Shown here in pieces: positions 55,281-62,654 of a DNA stretch of 62,654 nucleotides. The translations under genes and the position numbers were made by a program. Every line of letters begins with the position of its first letter. Position 1 is the stretch's first letter. This stretch comes from Bacteroides caecigallinarum (GTDB taxonomy: Bacteria > Bacteroidota > Bacteroidia > Bacteroidales > Bacteroidaceae). Where the stretch lies: contig NZ_JADYTJ010000014.1 in the NCBI RefSeq assembly GCF_021531075.1, positions 1 to 62,654 of the forward strand, written 5' to 3'. The notes under the pieces were generated by a model. The model did not search any database. It had not been told where the DNA came from and saw nothing but the letters and a program-made list of their open reading frames with translations.

Positions 55281-57080
55281 TTATTTTTTAAATGGAGAGT
55301 ATTCCTTACCTCCACCTTCATAACCTGAGTTTTTGAAAAACTCTACGAATGTCAAACGCATAGGATGAACCATAGCTCCAAGAACATTCATGAAAATGTT
55401 TATAGAATGTCCTATCACAAATATCAGTACCATAACTATAGGACCTGCTATTACGTTGTCAGGACTCATACCTGCTGCAAGACTGTTGAACACACTTGCC
55501 AATATACCTCCAGACAGTCCCAGTGCAAACAGACGAACATACGATAATATATCGCCCAATAATCCGGTAGCCATATTATAGCTGTCCCAAAGTCCAAGAC
55601 CGATATTCACGAAAACATTCTTTCCAGGACTGTTATAAAGATAAGCCATCAGCAAACCTGCAATAACCAGTATCATATGTATGGTTCCACCCATTTCCAT
55701 TACACCGGCAAAAGCTATTGCTGAACTTAAAATTACAAAGATCCATCCTATTGTTCCAACAGCATATTTAAATCCAAGCTGTATTGTTTGATTTACGGCT
55801 TTAAGCATCATACCAAAGATTATCTGAACACCACCAAGGATAAGAGACAAATTAAACATCTGCTGATTATCCAATGCAATGGTATCTTTCATCTTTTGTA
55901 GGAAAGGCACCTGAATGTCGTAAATATTAAATCCGAAACATGTACCCGTCAGCAAGCCACAAATCATGGTAGATGCACCCAGAATCTGCACCAGTGTGAG
56001 GATAGGTTTCATGCCTGAACTTATATTCTTTGCCATCAGTCTGTATATTGTAACTGCCAATACCATAAACGCACCATATCCAGTATCACCAAGACACAAG
56101 CCGAAAAACAGCATGAAGAAAGGTGCAAAGAACGGAGTAAGGTCAAGTTCATTATACTTAGGCAACATGTAAAGTCTGATAATTGGCTCAAACAGACGTG
56201 AGAACTTATCATTCTTAAACATTATCGGTACATTATCGTCAGGTGTAGGAGTAGTAATTTCATAATATGCCCCCTGATTATCCATGAATGATTTCACTTC
56301 ATCACTTTTAATCTCAGGTACCCAACCTTCCAATAATACCAACTTATTGTCTGCCATAGAATCACCAGTTAGTACCACCTTCGAGAACTCTATTTCTGAA
56401 TAAATTTTCTTCTGTGCAGCTTCAAGGTCTGTAATCGATGTTTTAGCCAATTCCTTAATGCTTTCATCCACCTTATCTATTTCAGCAACGAGGCTGTCCA
56501 CCGAAGATTTCAATTTACTCAAAGATTTGTCAGGCAGTTTTGCATATTCCACTTCCAGTTCAGGAACCTCCTTTTCTGACGTAATTGTAACAAAATAAAC
56601 CTTAGAGCCTATTTTATTAATTACAGTAGCATTATATGCCACAATCCATTCATCCTTGAATTGCTTTTCCGAACAAATATAGAAATTCACCACATAACCG
56701 GCATTTCTAAGACGCTCAATATTTTCCGCCTCAAAATCCCCCCAAGGCTCCAATGAAGAAATCTCTTTCTCCAATGTCTGCTTTTTGTGAGTCAGCTGTT
56801 GCTGATTATTTTGCAGCTCAGACAATAATTCAAGTGCCTGTTCTCCTTTTACTGCATCACCATCATGCTTGTCAGCCACTACTCCAAGCCCCTGAAGAAA
56901 CTTTATTGCAGTAGCATATTTTCCTGCAAGGCGGATACGATTTTGCAGTTCCTGATTTTCTGCCGCTCCCTGTGATTTAGTAAAAATATGTACCACACCA
57001 AGGTCACGAAGTTTTTCAAGGAACTCTTCATATTCCTTATAATATACAAGGAAAGTCAGCTTTTTCATTTTAGCAATCAT
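55281..57080 (-). CDS. ntpI: V-type ATPase subunit I
   Basis: This 599-residue subunit has an N-terminal cytosolic coiled-coil half (about 1-310) as peripheral stalk anchor and a C-terminal membrane half with seven or eight helices. It includes FGLCLGDTGYGAFM and the LSYVRLFALGLSGGILASVFN helix, whose arginine faces the K ring. Its start overlaps subunit D by 4 nt (ATGA). Confidence 0.93.
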   Translation of the reverse strand: MIAKMKKLTFLVYYKEYEEFLEKLRDLGVVHIFTKSQGAAENQELQNRIRLAGKYATAIKFLQGLGVVADKHDGDAVKGEQALELLSELQNNQQQLTHKKQTLEKEISSLEPWGDFEAENIERLRNAGYVVNFYICSEKQFKDEWIVAYNATVINKIGSKVYFVTITSEKEVPELEVEYAKLPDKSLSKLKSSVDSLVAEIDKVDESIKELAKTSITDLEAAQKKIYSEIEFSKVVLTGDSMADNKLVLLEGWVPEIKSDEVKSFMDNQGAYYEITTPTPDDNVPIMFKNDKFSRLFEPIIRLYMLPKYNELDLTPFFAPFFMLFFGLCLGDTGYGAFMVLAVTIYRLMAKNISSGMKPILTLVQILGASTMICGLLTGTCFGFNIYDIQVPFLQKMKDTIALDNQQMFNLSLILGGVQIIFGMMLKAVNQTIQLGFKYAVGTIGWIFVILSSAIAFAGVMEMGGTIHMILVIAGLLMAYLYNSPGKNVFVNIGLGLWDSYNMATGLLGDILSYVRLFALGLSGGILASVFNSLAAGMSPDNVIAGPIVMVLIFVIGHSINIFMNVLGAMVHPMRLTFVEFFKNSGYEGGGKEYSPFKK

Positions 57081-57682
57081 TGTTCAGCCTCCTTTCTCTT
57101 TTCCTGGATAGATTTCAAGATTTTCTGTGATGATTTCGAGAGGTTCTCTTCATCCTCCATAAATCGTTTAATTTTTCTCAATGCGTCCTGATATCCAGGA
57201 ATCTGTACCTTCTCAAAAAGGTTTACCTTCTGAGTAGTTTTTTTACGCGCATGTTCCAGCAAGCCCAATTTGGCGAGTGTAAATTCTCTCTCTATTGCAG
57301 TTTGTGCCAATGTCTTCAATATATGAAGTCCGTCGGCATACCATTTTGGAGAAGAGAACATACTGTAATTGCGGATATCAAAATCCACTTCTTCCAGTAG
57401 CGGAACCCTGACACCTGCAATCTTTCGAACGCCCAAATGAACATCCTTCACTTTTATCAATGAAGCATCAAATTCATTCCAGAGTGCGAACATGGCTTCA
57501 TACGCCTGAATATGACGTTCAAGACGCTCCTCCAGTTCCACAGCTTCAGTCTTGCAACGCTTCACTTCGAGTCGCAACGCACTTTCCTTATTCTTTATAA
57601 TAGGAAGTGTACGAACTCGAATCTTCAGTTGCTTTTCCAACTGCTGCAGCGAGGTCTTGTTATATTGAAATTTTATAGCCAT
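57077..57682 (-). CDS. ntpD: V-type ATPase subunit D
   Basis: This 201-residue subunit is the central rotor shaft: two long helices (KTSLQQLEKQLKIRVRTLPIIKNKESALRLEV and the C-terminal LLEHARKKTTQKVNLFEKVQIPGYQDALRKIKRFMEDEE). It lies 25 nt after subunit B. Confidence 0.92.
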   Translation of the reverse strand: MAIKFQYNKTSLQQLEKQLKIRVRTLPIIKNKESALRLEVKRCKTEAVELEERLERHIQAYEAMFALWNEFDASLIKVKDVHLGVRKIAGVRVPLLEEVDFDIRNYSMFSSPKWYADGLHILKTLAQTAIEREFTLAKLGLLEHARKKTTQKVNLFEKVQIPGYQDALRKIKRFMEDEENLSKSSQKILKSIQEKRKEAEQ

Positions 57683-57707
57683 TTCTCTGTCTTTTTATTG
57701 AATTTGA

Positions 57708-59027
57708 TTATTTCTTCCAGTACTGATCAACAAATTCCTTCTTGATATTCACCTCTTCCGGCTTGAAATACTTACTGAACAATCCCCAAGTAACATCAAG
57801 CATTTCTGTAGTGTTGAGGTTCACATCAATAGCAAGAAGCTGATTTGCATAATCCTTGGCAAAAGCCAAAGTACGTTCGTCGTAATTTGTCAGGTCGAAA
57901 CCGTTCTCCATTTTTGTCTTCGCATTAGCTGCATCGGCATACAGACGTACGGCTGCATTCATAACCTGTGGATGATCCTTACGAGTCTTCTTACCGCTAA
58001 CCAGTTGTTTCAAACGTGAAAGAGAACGGAACGGATCGACAATAACCTTACCAATATCACTATCACGGCGCAGGAACAACTGTCCTTCTGTGATATAACC
58101 AGTATTATCAGGTACTGCGTGAGTGATATCACCACCAGAAAGTGTAGTCACTGCAATGATAGTTATAGAACCACCGCTAGGGAACTGTACGGCCTTTTCG
58201 TAAATCTTGGCAAGGTCTGAGTACAAGGAACCAGGCATAGAATCCTTTGATGGAATCTGGTCCATACGGTTTGATACGATAGCCAAGGCATCGGCATACG
58301 ATGTCATATCCGTAAGCAATACAAGAACTTTCTGATTATGTTCTACAGCGAAGTATTCGGCTGCAGTCAAGGCCATATCAGGAATAAGCAGTCGTTCTAC
58401 AGGAGGATTTTCAGTAGTATTTACAAAACTGATGATACGGTCCAGCGCACCTGCATTCGAGAATACATTCTTGAAGTAAAGGTAGTCATCGTTAGTCATA
58501 CCCATACCTCCTAAGATGATTTTATCTGTCTCCGCACGAAGAGCCACGTTAGCCATTACCTGGTTAAACGGCTGGTCAGGATCGGCAAAGAACGGAATCT
58601 TCTGTCCCGAAACCAAAGTATTGTTCAAGTCGATACCAGCAATACCTGTAGCGATAAGTTCAGAAGGCTGTTTACGACGTACAGGGTTCACCGAAGGACC
58701 ACCGATTTCCACCTCTACTCCTTCTACTTCAGGGCCACCGTCAATAGGATCGCCGAACGCATTGAAAAAACGTCCTGCCAACTGTTCGCTGACTTTCAGT
58801 GTAGGCGATTTTCCAAGGAACACAACTTCTGCATTAGTAGGAATACCCTCAGTACCCTCAAACACCTGCAGCGTAACATCATCTCCGGCAATCTTAACGA
58901 CCTGCGCCAATTTGCCGTTTACCATAGCCAGTTCGTCATACCCCACCCCCTTAGCTTTCAGCGAGCAGGTAGCCTTGGTTATCTGGCTTATTTTGGTATA
59001 TATCTTTTGAAATGCTTTTGTTGCCAT
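57708..59027 (-). CDS. ntpB: V-type ATPase subunit B
   Basis: This 439-residue non-catalytic nucleotide subunit has the usual F1/V1 fold with GRFFNAFGDPIDGG and DLNNTLVSGQKIPFFADP where the catalytic subunit has its P-loop. SVNPVRRKQPSELIATGI and the arginine-rich SDIGKVIVDPFRSLSRLKQLVSG are typical. It lies 27 nt after subunit A. Confidence 0.95.
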   Translation of the reverse strand: MATKAFQKIYTKISQITKATCSLKAKGVGYDELAMVNGKLAQVVKIAGDDVTLQVFEGTEGIPTNAEVVFLGKSPTLKVSEQLAGRFFNAFGDPIDGGPEVEGVEVEIGGPSVNPVRRKQPSELIATGIAGIDLNNTLVSGQKIPFFADPDQPFNQVMANVALRAETDKIILGGMGMTNDDYLYFKNVFSNAGALDRIISFVNTTENPPVERLLIPDMALTAAEYFAVEHNQKVLVLLTDMTSYADALAIVSNRMDQIPSKDSMPGSLYSDLAKIYEKAVQFPSGGSITIIAVTTLSGGDITHAVPDNTGYITEGQLFLRRDSDIGKVIVDPFRSLSRLKQLVSGKKTRKDHPQVMNAAVRLYADAANAKTKMENGFDLTNYDERTLAFAKDYANQLLAIDVNLNTTEMLDVTWGLFSKYFKPEEVNIKKEFVDQYWKK

Positions 59028-59054
59028 TTTATGATTCTTAATTAATGATATAAA

Positions 59055-60812
59055 TTATTCGGCACGTCTTTCTGCAATAAGCTCCTGCAACTGTTTTCCG
59101 AATTCCACGTATTCAGCAGATTTATATTTGGAGTAGTTCATTTGCTTGCAGATGTTGATCATCTTCTTGAAATATTCCATAACCTCAACAAAGTTATCGA
59201 ACTTGAATTCTGTATGGCAAACGTCAATCACCATATTGACAATCTCTTCCTGACGTTCCATAGGAGTTACAGAGTCCACCTCATCAAATGCATCCTGCTG
59301 AAGGATTACAAAGTCGATAAGTTCAGACTTCCAGAATATAACGTGATATTCCACAGGCACACCGTCATCACCAAGAATGTTTATCTGTTCTGCAATTTCT
59401 TTTCCTCTCAGCAATCTGGTTTTCAGTTCGTTAACCTTACCTATCCATTCACCGTTTATGCGTTCTGTGATATAGTTTTCAAATTCCGGATATTCCAGAT
59501 ATTTGGAATAAGAATCAATAGGATTAACAGCCGGATAACGTTTACGGTCAGCACGTTCCTGTTCCAAAGCATAGAAACAACGTGCCACCTTCTTGGTATT
59601 CTCTGTCACAGGCTCCTTCAAGTTACCTCCGGCCGGAGATACAGTACCGATAAACGTAATAGAACCTGTTGCACCGTTATTCAGATAAACATAACCGGCA
59701 CGTCCATAGAAGTTCGAGATAATAGCCGAAATATCCATAGGGAACGCATCAGGACCAGGCAACTCTTCCATACGGTTAGACATCTCACGCAATGCCTGAG
59801 CCCAACGCGAAGTAGAATCGGCCATAAGCAGAACCTTCAGTCCCTGAGCGCGATAGAATTCAGCCATAGTCATGGCAGTATATACAGAAGCCTCACGTGC
59901 TGCTACAGGCATGTTCGACGTATTAGCCACGATAATGGTACGTTCCATCAACTTTCTGCCCGTATGTGGGTCCACCAGTTCAGGGAATTCGGTAAATATT
60001 TCCACAACCTCGTTCGCACGTTCACCACAGGCAGCAATGATAACGATATCAGCTTCAGCCTGTTTTGAAATGGCATGCTGCAACACCGTCTTACCAGTAC
60101 CGAAAGGCCCAGGAATAAATCCCGTACCGCCTTCCACTATAGGATTCACAGTATCTATTACGCGTACCCCTGTTTCCAACAGGCGGAATGGACGTGGTTT
60201 TTCCTTATAGTTGGTCATAGCCTTCTTTACAGGCCATTTCTGAATCATGTTTACAGGAATATCGTTATCCTCCTTATCAGTAAGTACAGCCACAGTATCT
60301 CCTATAGTGTACTCACCTTCCGAAACAATTGATTTAACCTTATAAGTACCGGTCAGCTGGAACGGAACCATAATTTTCAATGGCTGATGATTTTCTTCAA
60401 CCTCTCCAAGCCAGGCAGAAGGTCCCACTTCATCCCCTACCTTTACAATAGGTTTAAAAAGCCATTTAGCTTCTTTGTCCAGTGGATAAGTATATTGTCC
60501 GCGTTTCAGGAAAACGCCATCCATCTTATCTAGGTCATTCTGTAAGCCATCATAGTTTTTCGACAGCATACCCGGCCCCAAAGTAACCTCAAGCATATGG
60601 CCTGTAAATTCAGCCTCGGCACCAACCTTCAATCCACGTGTACTTTCGAACACCTGTACATAAACATTAGTACCTACCACCTTAATAACCTCGGCCATCA
60701 GTCGGTCACCACCTGTAGAGATGTAACAGATTTCATTCTGTGCCACCGGACCATCTACAGTCAGAGTCACCATATTGGCAATAACGCCAATAACACTACC
60801 TTTTGTTGCCAT
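59055..60812 (-). CDS. ntpA: V-type ATPase subunit A (catalytic)
   Basis: This 585-residue catalytic subunit shows the P-loop GPFGTGKT, GERANEVVEIFTEFPEL, LLMADSTSRWAQALREMSNRMEELPGPDAFP and the large inserted domain of V/A-type A subunits in the first third (KWPVKKAMTNYKEKPRP at its end). It may work as ATP-driven ion pump or as ATP synthase. It lies 15 nt after the DUF2764 gene. Confidence 0.96.
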   Translation of the reverse strand: MATKGSVIGVIANMVTLTVDGPVAQNEICYISTGGDRLMAEVIKVVGTNVYVQVFESTRGLKVGAEAEFTGHMLEVTLGPGMLSKNYDGLQNDLDKMDGVFLKRGQYTYPLDKEAKWLFKPIVKVGDEVGPSAWLGEVEENHQPLKIMVPFQLTGTYKVKSIVSEGEYTIGDTVAVLTDKEDNDIPVNMIQKWPVKKAMTNYKEKPRPFRLLETGVRVIDTVNPIVEGGTGFIPGPFGTGKTVLQHAISKQAEADIVIIAACGERANEVVEIFTEFPELVDPHTGRKLMERTIIVANTSNMPVAAREASVYTAMTMAEFYRAQGLKVLLMADSTSRWAQALREMSNRMEELPGPDAFPMDISAIISNFYGRAGYVYLNNGATGSITFIGTVSPAGGNLKEPVTENTKKVARCFYALEQERADRKRYPAVNPIDSYSKYLEYPEFENYITERINGEWIGKVNELKTRLLRGKEIAEQINILGDDGVPVEYHVIFWKSELIDFVILQQDAFDEVDSVTPMERQEEIVNMVIDVCHTEFKFDNFVEVMEYFKKMINICKQMNYSKYKSAEYVEFGKQLQELIAERRAE

Positions 60813-60827
60813 TTTATTATATTTAAA

Positions 60828-61667
60828 CTAATTTCTAAACTCTTCCGGTATCTGAACATCATCTTTCAAAGCCTTAATCATTGCTCTGAACAGTTCATAA
60901 CCTTTGTCTTTATCCAATGATATCCATCTTTCTATCATCTCTAGTTGCAATAAAAAGACAAATAAACGTTCTACAGTGAAATAATTGAAAAAAGATTCTG
61001 TATCAAGCCAATCCCATTTCAATTGGTCAATTTTCTTTTCTCTCTCCACCAAGTCATCTATTTCCGATATTCTCTGAATATTCTCCAAATAAGTCAAAGT
61101 CTCACCCAATCCAAAATCCCTGGCGTTAGAAGTTCGCAACAGTTCACATACATCAGTATGACCAACTATAGCCGAAGCCACATCCAACTTATATTTACGG
61201 GCAGAAATTGCAGCTTGAATATTATTTATGTTAAGATTGAACTCAAACCATGAAGAGACGAACTTATTCCTGCTTTTCATGGCATACGAATAATAATCGG
61301 AAGCCAATATATCATTAGCACGATATTCATCTTCAGGAGAAAGAGTAAAATATTCAGATATAAATTTACAGAAATAAGATGGGTACTTTTTATCGGGTAC
61401 ATCCCCCTCCTTTACAGTATCTATTAAAGTAAGAAGATCGTCAGCTGTGAAAACACCTGGCGTTTTAATTGTGTAATCCTTGTCTTTCAATAGATGTAAA
61501 AGGTTATCATTATCAAACTTCAGATAAAACAGATCCACAATCTTCTTATCCTTGTCAGACAATTCAGGGTATATTTCCGACTTAAAACTATCAACAGTAT
61601 AACTCAGTTTGCCATCTTCCAAAGAGATGTCTGGCAATCCGGCTATCAGATAATAATAAGCATCCAT
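60828..61667 (-). CDS. DUF2764 family protein of the V-ATPase operon
   Basis: This 279-residue protein starts MDAYYYLIAGLPDISLEDG, the mark of DUF2764, and is mostly helical and acidic. It sits between subunits E and A, where other V/A-type operons have subunit C. The family is known from Bacteroidetes and some other V-ATPase operons. I infer that it fills the subunit C role (joining stalk to ring), but no direct similarity to subunit C is visible. Confidence 0.82.
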   Translation of the reverse strand: MDAYYYLIAGLPDISLEDGKLSYTVDSFKSEIYPELSDKDKKIVDLFYLKFDNDNLLHLLKDKDYTIKTPGVFTADDLLTLIDTVKEGDVPDKKYPSYFCKFISEYFTLSPEDEYRANDILASDYYSYAMKSRNKFVSSWFEFNLNINNIQAAISARKYKLDVASAIVGHTDVCELLRTSNARDFGLGETLTYLENIQRISEIDDLVEREKKIDQLKWDWLDTESFFNYFTVERLFVFLLQLEMIERWISLDKDKGYELFRAMIKALKDDVQIPEEFRN

Positions 61668-61676
61668 ATTCCTAAT

Positions 61677-62267
61677 TTAAAACAACATTTGTACTAATTG
61701 CGGGCGTAAGAAGTCTTTAAAGTAATTTTCAAATTCTTCCTCACCAAAATTAACTTTATAAGAGCCATCAGCGGGTGAAATGCTGAAAAGGACTTTCGAA
61801 CCCTTTACACTTTCAATCTTGACTCCCTTGTCAAGCAAATCTTTTGCATTTTTAGAGAAATATTTCTTCAAATTCTCTGCATCAGCAACAGAAATAACCA
61901 TAGGTTCATTCTCAACCCACTGTTTAGCTAAAGTCACGATAAACTTGTTCAGATATTCTTTATCAGAAGTAAAATTCTTCACAGCATCTGAAACAGTCTG
62001 ATTAGTGAGCAGATTTGTAACCTCGGTTTTCAATGCATTCAAAGCCTGACCAGCAAACAGTTTAAGTTCCGATTTAGTATTTTCCATCAGTTCTTCTGCC
62101 GATTTCTTTGCCATTGCAATAATATCATCAGCCTGTTTTTGGGCATCTTGAATCATTTTCTCAGCTTTTTTCTGAGCCTCACTGATAAGTCGCTGTGCTT
62201 CTTCATTTCCTTTTTCTACACCTTCGCGATATATCTTATCGGTCAGTTCTTGAATTTTATTTTCCAT
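61677..62267 (-). CDS. ntpE: V-type ATPase subunit E
   Basis: This 196-residue peripheral stalk subunit has an N-terminal long coiled coil (EGVEKGNEEAQRLISEAQKKAEKMIQDAQKQADDIIAMAKK, 15-56) and a C-terminal globular domain ending EFENYFKDFLRPQLVQMLF. It is the first gene of the operon and lies 9 nt before the DUF2764 gene. No separate G/H stalk gene is seen in the window. Confidence 0.9.
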   Translation of the reverse strand: MENKIQELTDKIYREGVEKGNEEAQRLISEAQKKAEKMIQDAQKQADDIIAMAKKSAEELMENTKSELKLFAGQALNALKTEVTNLLTNQTVSDAVKNFTSDKEYLNKFIVTLAKQWVENEPMVISVADAENLKKYFSKNAKDLLDKGVKIESVKGSKVLFSISPADGSYKVNFGEEEFENYFKDFLRPQLVQMLF

Positions 62268-62360
62268 AATTATATTAGTAAATAAATTTGTTTTCGTATT
62301 TTATTTTCAGGCTCACTTTTGCTTATTAAAAATAAACTATATAAAATTCTTTAAGCGGTT

Positions 62361-62368
62361 CAAATATA
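62361..62368 (-). promoter_or_regulatory. Candidate V-ATPase operon promoter
   Basis: Minus-strand TATATTTG fits TAnnTTTG, giving a leader of about 90 nt before subunit E. No -33 TTTG is seen, and read-through from the rRNA operon is possible. Confidence 0.4.
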
Positions 62369-62490
62369 AGAAATATGAATGAAGAAAACGAATTTAGTAT
62401 CAAAGATTTTTTATATCGTTACCAATATTAAACAAAAGATTAACATAAGGTCGTTCATTTGTATTACATTCAGACTGTATAAACGCGAAA

Positions 62491-62518
62491 ATCCCCGAAG
62501 TATCTCTACCTCGGGGAT
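62491..62518 (-). terminator. Terminator of the rRNA operon
   Basis: ATCCCCGA and TCGGGGAT arms pair perfectly just after the 5S gene; four T residues follow on the minus strand. Confidence 0.75.
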
Positions 62519-62532
62519 CTTTCTCTCATTAA

Positions 62533-62642
<110 letters not shown>

Positions 62643-62654
62643 ATATCTTTATTT

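Noticed and set aside
59142-60068. A 308-codon open frame on the plus strand opposite V-ATPase subunit A
   Set aside because: It is antisense to a strongly conserved gene and encodes a histidine- and arginine-rich sequence without known features.

Overview
The window looks like a chromosomal piece of a gut-type Bacteroidales, most likely Bacteroidaceae (Bacteroides/Phocaeicola). The evidence is: moderately AT-rich DNA; many promoters of the Bacteroides form (TTTG or TTG, about 19 nt, then TAnnTTTG); weak ribosome binding sites; a V-type ATPase operon carrying a DUF2764 gene; an Rnf operon led by an rseC-like gene; a DUF4270 lipoprotein beside panC; a class III fructose-bisphosphatase; and a 5S rRNA of Bacteroides type. 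Species cannot be fixed from the sequence alone.

Region 1 (about 1-14.5 kb) is a defence island, almost wholly on the minus strand. From right to left it holds a NYN-domain protein and a large protein with two PD-(D/E)XK-like sites (13.8-14.5 and 11.8-13.7 kb). Next comes a type I restriction-modification operon, hsdR-hsdM-(RhuM-like regulator)-Fic/Doc-hsdS. A silent, oppositely oriented hsdS cassette and a tyrosine recombinase follow. Two pairs of inverted repeats (68 bp at 61/68 identity and 45 bp at 44/45 identity) link the active and silent hsdS genes, so this is a phase-variable specificity switch with four predicted HsdS forms. Beyond the recombinase lies a compact two-gene unit, an HNH nuclease and a methyltransferase-HIT fusion. 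I do not recognise this unit as a described system and it is the best candidate for something new.

Region 2 (14.5-17.9 kb) is a 1.2-kb gene-free stretch full of inverted repeats (MITE-like arms, a 17-bp palindrome, a three-copy hairpin switch). It is followed by a plus-strand AAA+ ATPase of the CbbX/SpoVK type and a short promoter-to-terminator unit that may be a small RNA.

Region 3 (17.9-40.3 kb) is core metabolism and membrane energetics: an MFS carrier, two AspT/YidE-type carriers, a DEDDh exonuclease, ferritin, a K+-dependent membrane pyrophosphatase, galE, the rseC-rnfBCDGEA operon, a sugar 1-kinase-like phosphotransferase, a TPR protein, fructose-1,6-bisphosphatase, panD and panC. A second candidate non-coding RNA lies upstream of the pyrophosphatase gene.

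Region 4 (40.5-53.6 kb) is mainly carbon storage and housekeeping: a short GT5-type glycogen synthase domain, a DUF4270 lipoprotein, a glycogen operon (debranching enzyme, GT4 glycosyltransferase, GH57 hydrolase), serS, a phosphate-type porin, a lipid kinase, miaA and gapA.

Region 5 (53.9-62.65 kb) has a TerB-DnaJ protein, the V-type ATPase operon (E, DUF2764, A, B, D, I, K) and, at the right edge, a 5S rRNA that is the end of an rRNA operon entering from the right. The pyrophosphatase, Rnf complex and V-ATPase c-ring all carry residues that fit sodium coupling, which suggests a shared Na+ economy.
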